Source: Vreelandella sulfidaeris
Lineage (GTDB): Bacteria > Pseudomonadota > Gammaproteobacteria > Pseudomonadales > Halomonadaceae
NCBI GenBank assembly: GCA_007182875.1
Contig: AP019514.1
Location: 62,001-126,000, forward strand
Length of the DNA: 64,000 nt
Direction: 5' to 3'
Part shown: one piece after another, positions 1 through 11,454 of the stretch
Layout of the letters: every line of letters starts with the position of its first letter
Position numbering within the stretch: the first letter of the stretch is position 1
The notes under the pieces: model-generated
Told to the model about the DNA's origin: nothing
Seen by the model: only the letters and a program-made list of their open reading frames with translations
Database searches by the model: none
Position numbers and translations under genes: made by a program

Positions 1-232
1 ATGATAAAAATACACCGACAACGCCGGGCATAATCAGCATGGCGAGCAAGGCAATTAGCGGCTGGGCGGCAGCTGCAATGCTGGTAGGAACGCGGCCTCG
101 TACGGCGAGAGTCGCACAGAGCAGCAGCATGCCAATGACGCCTGAAGAGATCGGCAAAGCGGTGAAGTGGATCACCACTTCACCGATCAGCCAGTAGCTA
201 ATCAGCCATAGAAAGCCACTGAGTACCGGCAT
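1..232 (-). CDS. CidA/LrgA-family membrane protein (partial, 3' end outside window)
   Basis: The open frame on the minus strand starts at the ATG at 230-232 and runs off the left edge, giving 77 residues. It shows hydrophobic segments separated by the family-typical stretch around LLLCATLAVRGRVP, followed by a second hydrophobic segment with MPGVVGVF. This matches the N-terminal half of the CidA/LrgA family (small four-helix inner-membrane proteins implicated in murein hydrolase control and pyruvate/redox stress). It begins three bases after the transketolase stop codon, so it is probably co-transcribed with tkt. No frameshift is seen in this part. The family call is by eye and the specific function is unknown. 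Confidence 0.7.
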   Translation of the reverse strand, partial: MPVLSGFLWLISYWLIGEVVIHFTALPISSGVIGMLLLCATLAVRGRVPTSIAAAAQPLIALLAMLIMPGVVGVFLS

Positions 233-235
233 GAT

Positions 236-2230
236 TTAGCCGAGCAATTCGTTGGCTTGCTTGACCACATTCTCGACGGTAAAGCCGAAGTGCTTGAACA
301 GATCACCCGCCGGGGCCGATTCGCCGTAAGTTGTCATGCCAATGACACGGCCTTCCAGGCCCACATACTTGTACCAGTAGTCGGCGTGAGCGGCTTCAAT
401 CGCGATACGCTTGGTCACTGCCTTAGGCAGTACGCTCTCGCGGTATTCTGCATCCCTGACCGTTGAAGCGATAGGCCGAAGGCATGGAAACCACACGTAC
501 CGCCTTACCCTGCTGTTCAAGCTCGGCGGCGGCGTCCATCGCCAACGATACTTCAGAACCGGTCGCAATCAGAATCAACTCGGGCGTACCTTCGCTATCC
601 TTAAGCACATAGGCGCCGTTCTGAATGGCTGCCAGCTGCGCTTTAGTGCGCTGCTGGTGAGGTAGGTTTTGTCGTGACAGTACCAACGCGGTGGGTCCCG
701 AGTGGCGCTTGATAGCTGCATCCCAGGAGGCAGCAGTTTCTACCGCATCACATGGCCGCCAGGTGTTTAGGTTAGGCGTGGTGCGCAGGTTAGTGAGCTG
801 CTCGACTGGCTGGTGAGTTGGGCCATCTTCACCCAGGCCGATGGAGTCGTGAGTGAACACATAAATGACCTGCTGACCCATCAACGACGCCATGCGGATC
901 GAGTTGCGCATGTACTCCATAAACAGCAAGAAGGTAGCGCCGTAAGGTACCAAACCGCCGTGCAGGGCGATCCCGTTCATGATTGCACCCATGCCAAACT
1001 CACGCACACCGTAGTGCAGGTAGTTGCCACTGGCATCTTCCGGCGTGATCGCTTTAGCACCTTTCCAAAAGGTCAGGTTTGAGGGTGCCAGATCGGCGCT
1101 GCCGCCCAGCAGTTCCGGCATTTGGGGGCCGATCACATTCAGCGCTTCAAACGAGGCTTTACGTGATGCGATGGTCTCGCCGCGCTCCTGGGACTGTTCA
1201 ATCAATGCTTCTGTGGGCAGTTTCGCAGGCAGCTGACGCTTCATGCGGCGAGTGAATTCACGTGCTTCCGTGGGGAAGGCCTCCGCATAGCGGGCAAAGC
1301 GATCTTCCCATGCCTGCTGCACAGATTTGCCGGCTTCACGGGCATCCCAGGCAGAGTAGATGGGCTCAGGGGATATGGAAGGGGCGCGTGGGGCCAGTCG
1401 AGCTGGGTGCGGGCCAGGGCCACTTCTTCATCGCCTAATGGCGCGCCGTGAGCATCCTCTTTACCCTGCTTGTTGGGGCGCCAAAGCCAATGATAGTCTT
1501 ACAGATAATCAGGCTGGGTTTATCGTCGTGGCTCTTGGCCAGCTCAATCGCCGCTTTTATCTCCTCCGGCTTGTGGCCATCCACGTTTGGTACTACGTGC
1601 CAGCCGTAAGCTTCAAAGCGCTTGGCGGTATCGTCGGTAAACCAACCTTCGACCTCACCATCAATAGAGATACCGTTGTCATCGTAAATTGCGATCAATT
1701 TACCCAGCTGATGGGTACCCGCGAACGACGCCGCTTCGTGGGAGATACCTTCCATCACGCAGCCGTCGCCCAAAAAACACCAGGTGTGATGGTCAACAAT
1801 GGTATGGCCAGGGCGGTTGAACTGGGCCGCTAAGGTTTTTTCCGCAATCGCAAAGCCCACAGCGTTGGCAAAGCCCTGACCGAGGGGGGCCGGTAGTGGT
1901 CTCGATACCCGGCGCGTAGCCAAATTCTGGGTGGCCAGCGGTGGGCGAGTGCAACTGACGGAAATTTTGCAGTTGTTCGAGGCTAAGCTCGTAGCCGCTT
2001 AAGTGCAGCAGTGAATAAAGCAGCATGGAACCGTGACCATTGGAAAGCACGAACCGATCACGATCGGCCCACTTAGGGTCTTCGGGGTTGTGCTTGAGGT
2101 AGTCATTCCATAGCACCTCGGCAATATCCGCCATGCCCATGGGCGCACCAGGGTGGCCGGACTTGGCCTTCTGAACGGCATCCATGGAAAGCGCACGAAT
2201 GGCATTGGCTAGCTCAAAACGGGATGGCAT
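236..2230 (-). CDS. tkt: transketolase (frameshifted)
   Basis: Thiamine-diphosphate enzyme of the non-oxidative pentose phosphate pathway that moves two-carbon ketol units between sugar phosphates in the cytosol. The N-terminus has the family signature [20 protein letters not shown]. The TPP/Mg site is seen as FLGDG followed about 30 residues later by DDNGISIDG, and the pyrimidine domain has [19 protein letters not shown]. The C-terminal part ends [11 protein letters not shown]. The full span equals about 664 residues, the normal family length. The frame is broken near 1885 (a G run), 1475, 1378 and 455; reading across all four restores one complete protein, so these are most likely sequence errors. 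It is divergent from metK, with a 254-base shared upstream region. Confidence 0.93.
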
Positions 2231-2484
2231 GGGGTGCTCCTCGCCTGAAAACGGAAATTATAAAGGCGCTATTGTCGCTGACTTCCCATGTGGCGGCAAA
2301 TGTAGCGGAAAATTCTGGTAAACACGTTCTGGGAAGCATCGCCGACAGCGTGTAGACTCTGCCTCCCGAAGTGGTGGAGAACGTCATACTGCCGCTTCAC
2401 TAATATGGGCAGGGGTCACCTGCCATGATTTCCTGCTGATGCTGTGGATTACAGGCAGCCGTCATACAGAGGGTCGAGTGCGCG
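2231..2484. promoter_or_regulatory. tkt-metK divergent intergenic region with hairpin-bearing metK leader
   Basis: This 254-base gap must hold the promoters of both tkt and metK. I could not pick a convincing -35/-10 pair. On the metK side there is a clean hairpin, GGCAGG-GGTCA-CCTGCC, at 2408-2424, followed by a second possible stem in 2430-2462. I do not recognise any known SAM or SAH riboswitch class here. Confidence 0.35.
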
Positions 2485-3706
2485 ATGAGCGAATATTCCC
2501 TGTTTACCTCCGAGTCCGTCTCCGAAGGTCACCCCGATAAAATTGCCGATCAGATTTCTGACGCGGTGTTAGATGCCATTATCGCCCGTGATAAACAGGC
2601 GCGTGTTGCCTGTGAAACGATGGTGAAAACCGGCGTGGCGATCATTGCCGGTGAAATTACCACATCAGCCTGGGTTGATTTAGAAACCCTCGTGCGCGAT
2701 GTGATTATTAGCATCGGCTATAACTCGTCTGACGTCGGTTTTGACGGCGCGACCTGCGGCGTGGTCAACCTGATCGGTAAGCAGAGTGTCGACATTGCCC
2801 AGGGGGTTGATCGCACCAAGCCGGAAGACCAGGGCGCTGGCGACCAGGGCCTGATGTTTGGTTACGCGACCAACGAAACCGATTCGTTTATGCCCGCGCC
2901 GATCCACTACTCGCACCGTTTAGTCGAGCGTCAGGCCGAACTGCGTAAGAACGGTCTGTTGCCGTGGCTGCGCCCCGATGCCAAAAAGCCAAGTAACCTT
3001 TCGCTATAATGCCCAAGGCCAGCCCTGTGGTGTCGATGCCATTGTACTCTCCACTCAGCACGATCCTGAGATTAATCAGGAGGATCTGCGCAAAATGATC
3101 AAGCGTGAGGTCATTGAGCAAGTGATCCCCGCTGAGTGGCTGGATGAGAATACCCAGTACCACATTAACCCAACCGGTAAGTTCGTCATTGGTGGTCCGG
3201 TAGGCGATTGCGGCCTAACCGGGCGCAAGATCATCGTTGACACCTATGGTGGCATGGCACGCCACGGTGGTGGCGCGTTCTCGGGTAAAGACCCTTCTAA
3301 GGTTGACCGTAGCGCCGCCTATGCGGGCCGCTATGTGGCGAAGAACATAGTAGCCGCGGGCTTGGCTGACAAATGTGAGATTCAGGTCTCCTACGCGATT
3401 GGGGTTGCTGATCCCACCTCGGTCTCTATTGATACCTTTGGTACCGGTAAGATTGACGATAAGCAGATCGTTGCGCTGGTACGCGAACATTTCGACCTGC
3501 GGCCCTACGCGATTACCAAAATGCTTGATTTATTGCACCCGATGTACCAACTCACCGCCGCTTACGGTCACTTTGGCCGAGCGCCGTTTGAGCACAGCTA
3601 TACGTGGAGCGATGATAAAGGCGAACAGCATACGGAAACCTTTACCGCCTTCCCGTGGGAAAAAATTGATAAGGCCGATGCGTTGCGTCAGGCGGCCAAT
3701 TTGTAA
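2485..3706 (+). CDS. metK: S-adenosylmethionine synthetase (frameshifted)
   Basis: Makes S-adenosylmethionine from methionine and ATP, a cytosolic tetrameric enzyme essential in most bacteria. The N-terminus carries the signature [21 protein letters not shown], with the ATP-contacting His and Asp. The middle has [14 protein letters not shown] and the C-terminal half [19 protein letters not shown], the glycine-rich phosphate loop. About 406 residues, normal length. One frameshift lies near 2982 in an AAAAAG run, splitting an otherwise complete protein. Since the gene is essential, this break is strong evidence for sequence error. It stands alone, with its own terminator after the stop. Confidence 0.95.
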
Positions 3707-3743
3707 GCCATTCGCTACACTGTTTGTAAGCAATGGATGAAAT

Positions 3744-3774
3744 CGCCCCTCTGGCTCCGGCCAAGGGGCTTTTT
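3744..3774 (+). terminator. Rho-independent terminator of metK
   Basis: A GC-rich stem (CGCCCC... and GGGGC with an inner GGC-TCC-GGCC pairing) is followed directly by TTTTT. It sits 38 bases after the metK stop codon. Confidence 0.8.
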
Positions 3775-3839
3775 ATGCTTTATTTCAAAACCCTGCGCTA
3801 GGCTAAGCCTAAAGGCCTATGGGATAACGCTAGGGGTAA

Positions 3840-5523
<1,684 letters not shown>

Positions 5524-5533
5524 CTTTTAATTA

Positions 5534-6467
5534 CTAACCAAGCCCGGTAAGGCGCAGCATCAAGCCCAGGTAGGGGGGAATCAGCAGCGGCGCAAGCAGG
5601 GTCGTGACCAGCACCGCTAACGCACCTTTTGCGGCTGAATCCCCAGCTCCATCGCCACTACCACGACGTTAGCGGCCATGGGCACTACGCCTATCAATAG
5701 CAGTGCCATGGCAAGCTCAGTGGAGAGTGGAGAGACCCACTGTAATACTAAAACGGCTACTAACATGACCAGCGGCCACATTAGGTAGCGCAGGCCCACG
5801 CAAGTGGCCACAAAACGCGAATCCCAGGCAGAAAGCGTCACCTGACTGAGCGTCATGCCAATAATCATCATGCCCAGCAGCGTGTAGGTGGCGGGGAACA
5901 CTGCCAGCGAACTCATTACCCTGCGGGCAGCGTTATCTCAAAGGCGCTCAGTAGTAACGCTAATAAGAACGCGTAAATAAGCGGTAGGCGTGAAATCTTG
6001 ATCAAACTTTCGCGGACCGAGAAGCGCCCGCGCGCACTTAGATAGAAGCCCACGGTGAATTCGTAAATATTGATCCCCAGCATGCAGAACAGGTAAAGCG
6101 TCACGCCCTCAGCCGGTAGCAGAATCAATGCAATCGGTAAGCCAAAATAGCCGGTGTTGCCCGTCCCTGAGGAGAACGCCAGCAGGGCTGCTTCCTGCTC
6201 ACCAAAGCGGTGGTGAGTGATGCGCTGTACCACCAGAGCCATCAGGCTTGTTAAAATGAACAGCGCTAATGTCAGCAGCAAGTAGTCAGGAGTAGGGCCA
6301 CCGTTCATCAATGCACGAAAAATGGTGAAGGGGGCAATCAGATAAACCAATAGCGTAGCGATGGGGCGAGGGTCTAGTTTAAGCCGTTGGGCGGCAAGCC
6401 AGCCTAACGCCACATAGCTTAGTAACATCAGTAGCGGCCCAACCAGTGCCCCTGGTGCAAGATCCAT
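5534..6467 (-). CDS. AEC (auxin efflux carrier) family permease (frameshifted)
   Basis: Inner-membrane carrier of the AEC/BART superfamily, about 310 residues with around ten hydrophobic helices. The first half contains GTGNTGYFGLPIALILLPAEG, the family's conserved glycine/proline-rich reentrant segment. The second half contains LGMMIIGMTLSQ and GVVPMAANVVVVAMELG, which match the repeated second bundle. Substrates of this family are organic acids or unknown, and I cannot assign one. The frame breaks near 5917, where a TAATG overlap is created by one missing base, and near 5622 in an AAAA run. It could be read as two overlapping genes, but the combined length and helix pattern fit one permease. 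It is convergent with ligB and divergent from metF. Confidence 0.8.
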
Positions 6468-6608
6468 CTACCCTCCCATAAAGTGTGTTGTGACTGACGA
6501 ACATGAGCCGAATTAAAGGCCGAGCGTGGAATCTTTCATTAGCCCCAGCGCAATGGAACAGCGAGAATACCCCAAAATATCATTTCTATTGAGCTAAAAG
6601 GAACTCCC

Positions 6609-7457
6609 ATGAGCAGCCACGAGCATCCGCTAGGTATCAGCTTCGAATTTTTCCCGCCCAATACCGATGCTGGGCGCGACAAGCTAATACATGTTCGTGA
6701 TGAGCTGGCCGCCCGCAAGCCGCGTTTTTCTCAGTTACCTATGGCGCCGGTGGATCGACCCAGGCGCGTACCCGTGAAGTGGTGCGAGCGGTGAGTGAGA
6801 GTGGCATTACCACCGCGCCACACCTCTCCTGCATTGGTAGCGAGAAAGCGCAATTACGCGACCTGCTGGCTCAGTACCGCGAGGAGGGCGTGGATAGTCT
6901 AGTCGCGCTGCGAGGTGATATGCCTTCAGGTATGGGAAGCATTGGCGAGTTGCGTTATGCCAACGAACTGGTTGAATTTATTCGTGCGGAAACCGGCGAC
7001 CATTTCGATATTGCTGTCGCTGCTTACCCTGAATCGCATCCACAGGCCGCCAACCTGGATAAGGGATGTGGAAAATTTTGCACGCAAAATGAAGGCGGGG
7101 GCCAATATGGCCATTACCCAATACTTCTTTACCGCTGATGCCTACTTCAACTTCGTTGATAAAGCCCGAGCGCTGGGCGTCAAGCAGCCAATTATTCCCG
7201 GCATTATGCCGATTACCAACTACACCAAGCTGGCGCGATTCTCTGACGCTTGCGGCGCTGAGATCCCGCGTTGGATTCGCAAGCAGTTAGAGTCCTATGG
7301 CGACGACAGCGAAGCGATTGCCGCTTTCGGGACTGATGTGGTGAGCCGTCTTTGCCAACGGTTGTTGGAGGCGCGCCGGGGCTGCACTTCTATACGCTTA
7401 ACCAGGCGGCGCCGGTGCTCAAGATCGTCGACAACCTGACGATTAATCTCGGTGTGA
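6609..7457 (+). CDS. metF: 5,10-methylenetetrahydrofolate reductase (frameshifted)
   Basis: FAD-dependent TIM-barrel enzyme that reduces methylene-THF to methyl-THF, feeding methionine synthesis and hence MetK upstream. It begins with the signature ISFEFFPPNTDAGRDKL. It then has the folate-binding region VALRGDMPSG, followed by VAAYPESHPQA, ITQYFFTADAYFNFVD and IIPGIMPITNY. An AAAAGGA Shine-Dalgarno precedes the ATG. Frameshifts lie near 6742, 7070 and 7372, and one more near 7440 is needed, because the uninterrupted frame would otherwise run through the terminator at 7476. I therefore place the end at the TGA at 7455-7457, but the exact C-terminus is uncertain. Length is about 283 residues, normal for the family. 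Confidence 0.88.
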
Positions 7458-7475
7458 CCAGCTTTGCACGTATGA

Positions 7476-7504
7476 CCGCTCAACAATCGTTGAGCGGGGT
7501 TTTT
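7476..7504 (+). terminator. Rho-independent terminator of metF
   Basis: Perfect 9-bp stem CCGCTCAAC / GTTGAGCGG with an AATC loop, then GG and TTTTT. It lies between the convergent metF and TRAP permease genes and helps fix the true metF end. Confidence 0.88.
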
Positions 7505-7532
7505 AAACTTACCGATGAGTGGTTAAAGGCAC

Positions 7533-9732
7533 TCAGCCAGCTTGCGCTGCTTTGCTTCCTCCACCGTGAGCCTTACGCTGCATCATGAATAGCACGATAC
7601 CAATCGCAAGGCCTGCAATGTCGGTATAGATGCCGCCGTAGATTAAAAACAGCGCGCCTACCAGCATAACGACACGCTGCACTAGGTTAACGGGGCCAAA
7701 GAACCATTTCTGCACCATACCTGAGAGCAGCACAATGCCCAGCGTCGCAGTTAACCCAACGCGTAGGATCTGCATCGGTGAGCCTTCCATCAGCATTGCT
7801 GGGCTGTAGAAGAACATGAACGGCACGATGAAGGCGGCCAGACCAATCTTGAAGGAAGCCACCGATGTGCCCATGGGATTGTCGCCAGAGATACCGGCGG
7901 CTGCATAAGAGGCCAAGGCAACCGGCGGGGTAATCGCCGACACGACCGCAAAGTAGAACACAAAGAAGTGGGCGATCAGGGGCTCAATGCCGATATTGAT
8001 CAAGCCAGGAGCAACCACCGACGCGGCCACCGCATAGGCGGCAGTGGTGGGCATGCCCATCCCCAGCAAAATGCTGATCAACATGGCGAACACCAGCGCC
8101 AGTAATTGGCTGACACCGGCGAGGCCCAGTAGCAGTGACGAGAAGCGTGCGCCAACACCTGTCAGCGAGATAACCCCGACGATCAAACCTGCGCAGGCGC
8201 ACACGGCGATAATCTGAATCGACATGGTGCCTGCGATTTGCAGGGCTTTGAGAATCGCGCGAAGGCCCATTTTATTGGGTGAAATCCAGCTAACCACGGC
8301 GGCTGAGGCCGTTGCCAGGGTGCCGGCGCGGATGACTGAATAGCCCATAAACAGCGCGACAATCAGGGATAATAATCGGCGCGAACAAGTAGACTTGTTT
8401 TACCAGCCTTGAAAAAGCGGAATTTCATCTTTGCGCATGCCGCGCATGCCTTTACGGGCGGCTTCAAAGTCGACCATAAAGTAGATAGAAGCAAAGTAGA
8501 GAATCGCCGGGATAACCGCTGCAATAGCGATTTCGGTATAAGGGATACCGGTCACTTCGGCCATGATGAAAGCACCTGCGCCCATGATCGGTGGCATGAT
8601 CTGCCCGCCGGTTGAAGCGGCGGCTTCTATGGCACCTGCGCTACGCGCGGGGTAACCCACCTTTTCATCAAGGGAATGGTCAATGAGCCAGTGGAAACGA
8701 CGTTGCCCGCCGATGTGCCGTTGATCATACCCATTAAGCCAGAAGCAAAATAGCCACCTTGGCGGGGCCGCCACGGGCACGGCCTGCTGCAGCAAAGGCA
8801 AAGTTAACGAAGTAATCGCCTACTTTTGATGCCTGCAGGAAAGCCGCAAAAATAATGAACAGAATAATATAGGTCGATGACACGGCCGTCGTTGGCCCGA
8901 GGATACCTGCATCGGTATACACCTGACTGAAGAAGCGTTGCAGTGACAGACCTGGGTAGCCTAAGAAGCCTGGCAAGTAAGGGCCAGCAAATACGTAGGT
9001 GAGGAAGACCGCAGAGATTACCACTAGGGCTAGGCCGGCCACACGGCGGGTCAGTTCCAAAATCAGCAGAGAGCCTGCGATAGCCGCCCATGAAATACCT
9101 GACGGAGCGAAAGATGTGCCCGTCGACATACGAATATTGGTGTTATAAGCCACCAGCAAATAACCGGCACTGGCCAGCGCGCATACCATGAGCACTAAAT
9201 CGGCAGGGTTGAAGCGATGCCGCGCCTGACGATAAAACCAAGAAAGTACGATCGCACCTGCTGTAGTCGCCATTAATGGATAGCCGTAATGCCAGTTCTC
9301 GATATTTGGGTCGATGCGCATCGCGCCGCCGCTGAGCGTCTGGTACATCACAAACACCTGCGCCAGGGTATAGGCAGCGGGAATCAGTAGCGCGTAGCTA
9401 GCCCATTTAATCCAAGCTCCCGAGGCTTGGTGACCATCATCAGCAAAACGGGCGCCGGAAAATAGCCCATAACCGAGCACCAACGCCCCGGCAATATGCA
9501 CGATACGAAACGACCAGGTTTCCATCGGATATACGTTCAACGAAATCAGGTGAAAGCTAGAGTAAACAATGGCTAATGCCGCAAATAGTAGGAACTGCCA
9601 GCCAGTAAATAGTCGGCGATTTGATTCAACAACGTCGTCATCGACACCATCGGCAATAGACTCGGGTATCGCTGAGGCCGCGTGGGCATCATCCTTGAGA
9701 CCATTGGGTTCTTGGTCGGTTTTGTGACTCAT
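7533..9732 (-). CDS. TRAP transporter fused permease (DctQM fusion, TAXI type; frameshifted)
   Basis: Na+-driven secondary transporter of the TRAP family, in the fused form that pairs with TAXI-type binding proteins. The first about 330 residues hold the DctQ-like part and early helices (FAGPYLPGFLG, STYIILFIIFAAFLQ). The middle has the conserved EAAASTGGQIMPPIMGAGAF, and the last part has GMGMPTTAAYAVAASVVAP and SAITPPVALASYAAAGISG, the duplicated large-subunit motifs. Length is about 730 residues with many hydrophobic helices. Frameshifts lie near 8740-8800 and 8370-8400. It follows its binding-protein gene after a 101-base gap holding a strong hairpin. The substrate is unknown; a carboxylate is likely from family knowledge. 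Confidence 0.88.
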
Positions 9733-9781
9733 TAGAGTTCACCCTCACAGCAAAAAAAGCAGACAAAGGGGGGTAGCGAAT

Positions 9782-9814
9782 CTGCCCCGCCCGGCAGAAC
9801 CGGAAGCGGGGCAG
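9782..9814 (-). other. Intercistronic hairpin between TAXI binding protein and permease
   Basis: A perfect 9-bp inverted repeat, CTGCCCCGC / GCGGGGCAG, with a 15-base loop lies 20 bases after the binding-protein stop. There is no U-tract behind it, so it looks like an mRNA-stabilising or partial-attenuation hairpin rather than a full terminator. Such hairpins often allow more binding protein than permease to be made. Confidence 0.6.
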
Positions 9815-9833
9815 TTAAGGCAATAAAAGTTGC

Positions 9834-10828
9834 TTAGTTAATCATGTCATCAGCAATGTCATAGCCGTTCTCTTCGTACCAGCGTGCAGCACCAGGGTGA
9901 AACGGCAGAACGGTGTTGTGCTTGATGTTTTCCGGGATCGTAGTGGCCGCACTGCGATGAACGGACTGCATCCGGTCATTGTTTTCCATGGTCGCTTTGG
10001 TTACTTCGTAAACAAAGTCTTCCGGTAGATCACAGCCTGCAATCGCAAAGTTCCACATGGAAACGGCGCGCGCGTCTTCTTCTAACGTTTCATAAGTGCT
10101 GGCCGGAATCATGAACTCAGCAACGGGGTAGTTTTCCAGCACGGTTTCCATTTCTTCTTCTGTGAACTCAATGATATTCACATCCGTCTGTACTTCGAGC
10201 TGGCTAACCGCAGGGATCGGGATGCCGGCAGCGAACGCTACAACGTCAAGTAGGCCATCCTGCAACTGACCGCCGAGGTCTGACCAGCCGCCATTGCGAC
10301 GCTCAAAGTCCACGCCTAAGGTCTCTAAAATGGCTGGGAAGTAGGTATCAGACGTTGAGGCAGCTGGGCCAAAACCGATACGTGCGCCATCAGGAATGTC
10401 GGAAATGGACTCCAATGCCGCTGTCAGAAAGTGCGGTAATGGAGAACGGCGTTTCGTACATGGGGAACATAGCGCATACATTATCCATCTGCATGCCAGG
10501 GAGCTAACGGGCTTTCGCCTTTAATGGCATCAGAAGCGGGGCCCATGGTGGTTAAGCCAAATGCCATGTCGCCTGTGTGTACCAATGCCAAGTTTTGAGT
10601 GGGGCCGCCGGTGACTTCACCGCCGCCGGATACACCCAGTTCATCAGCAATAAAATTCGCCCAGCCTGAGCCGTAAACGAAGTAAGTGCCGCCCTGGCTT
10701 GCGGTACCAACGGTAAAGTTATCGGGCCAATCGGAACGGTCTTCTTGAGCCTGGGCACTGCTAGCCGCCGCCACTAGCAGGGCGCTGCTGGCGAGAAGAG
10801 TAAAGGTTTTAGGCATTGGTTTGCGCAT
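9834..10828 (-). CDS. TAXI family TRAP transporter solute-binding protein (frameshifted)
   Basis: Periplasmic substrate-binding subunit of the TRAP-TAXI system. Residues 1-27 form a signal peptide ending in a SAQA-type cleavage site. The mature part begins with the family's FTVGTASQGGTYFVYGSGWA, followed by GEVTGGPTQNLALVHTGDMAFGL in the first lobe. The second lobe has GARIGFGPAASTSDTYFPAIL and the late LPFHPGAARWYEENG, all typical of TAXI proteins (about 330 residues). The frame breaks near 10485 and again near 10430. The sigma-54 promoter about 100 bases upstream suggests regulated expression by an enhancer-binding protein such as the DctD encoded nearby. Confidence 0.88.
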
Positions 10829-10924
10829 GGCGAAAGTTCCTAGCTGTTATTGGGGTTATAGTCTGATGGTTCCGATCAATACCGCTAGTCGAACGGATTA
10901 ATCAGACAATGCAGGAGTTATAAC

Positions 10925-10940
10925 AGCGATAGTTGTGCCA
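10925..10940 (-). promoter_or_regulatory. Sigma-54 (RpoN) promoter for the TRAP-TAXI operon
   Basis: Read on the minus strand the site is TGGCACAACTATCGCT. Against the consensus TGGCACG-N4-TTGCW it keeps the invariant GG (-24) and GC (-12) at the exact spacing and mismatches only two less critical positions. It lies about 85-100 bases upstream of the TAXI start, leaving room for a leader. A strongly AT-rich stretch (10941-10986), fit for bending or IHF binding, lies just upstream. Confidence 0.72.
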
Positions 10941-11050
10941 TTTAATTTTTATTTTTTTAAAAACAATCGGTTATTAATTTTATATTCGACTTTGGTGGAG
11001 CGCGCTTTTCGCCATTATGTCCGGTTGTTCGCACGACTGTGGGTTTTAGG

Positions 11051-11070
11051 TGTGTGGATAACCGCACACA
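11051..11070. promoter_or_regulatory. Inverted repeat, candidate enhancer (DctD) site
   Basis: TGTGTG-N8-CACACA, a 6-bp perfect inverted repeat, is centred about 120 bases upstream of the -24 element of the sigma-54 promoter. This is the usual distance for an upstream activator site. The assignment to DctD is inference from genome context; no DctD consensus was tested. The rest of the gap at 10829-11143 holds no gene that I can support. Confidence 0.35.
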
Positions 11071-11143
11071 TATTGAGCTGTTTGGAAATGATCGGTTTCA
11101 GGCCCGCGCCGATTATGCAGGCCTACCTTTGATAGGGGAGGGG

Positions 11144-11395
11144 TTAGCGAGAAGGTTTGCCTGGGTCCAGAATGCGCACAGGTTGTACATCTTGCTGCTT
11201 CTGGTCATCGCGCACCTGATTAACGCGAGTGGTCATTTCGGTGAGCGCGTCTTCTTCAATGGGCAGTTGCTCAAAAAAATCGCAACTGACACATTCACGG
11301 TAGCGAATACCGTTTTGTTCCCAGGCGCGGATTCGATCCATTTCTGCACAGCGGGGGCAGGTAACGCCCGCAATAAAACGTTTAACCGTTGACAT
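11144..11395 (-). CDS. yheV: YheV-family putative metal-binding protein
   Basis: Intact small protein of 83 residues. Two CxxC pairs (CPRC near residue 13 and CVSC near residue 36) make a likely zinc ribbon in the first half. The second half is acidic and then basic. It matches the YheV/DUF2387 family, which in many gammaproteobacteria is encoded just after prlC, as here. It starts 60 bases after the prlC stop on the same strand, so the two probably form an operon. The function is unknown. The frame is unbroken. Confidence 0.82.
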   Translation of the reverse strand: MSTVKRFIAGVTCPRCAEMDRIRAWEQNGIRYRECVSCDFFEQLPIEEDALTEMTTRVNQVRDDQKQQDVQPVRILDPGKPSR

Positions 11396-11454
11396 AACAA
11401 GCTCCTAGCGCGCGGCTTGGCGCCGCGCATGGGAAAAAAGCGTATCAAAAAGCA

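Noticed and set aside
2485..3706. metK as a true pseudogene
   Set aside because: It is the only metK in view, the enzyme is normally essential, and the single break is an extra A in a homopolymer.
5534..6467. AEC permease as two separate overlapping genes (TAATG junction)
   Set aside because: Neither half makes a full carrier. Together they give the normal length and helix number, and a one-base indel explains the junction.
10935..11392. Two plus-strand frames between the TAXI gene and yheV (10935-11132 and 11039-11392)
   Set aside because: The first lies over the AT-rich upstream part of the sigma-54 promoter, and the second is the shadow of yheV. Neither has a ribosome-binding site or recognisable domain.
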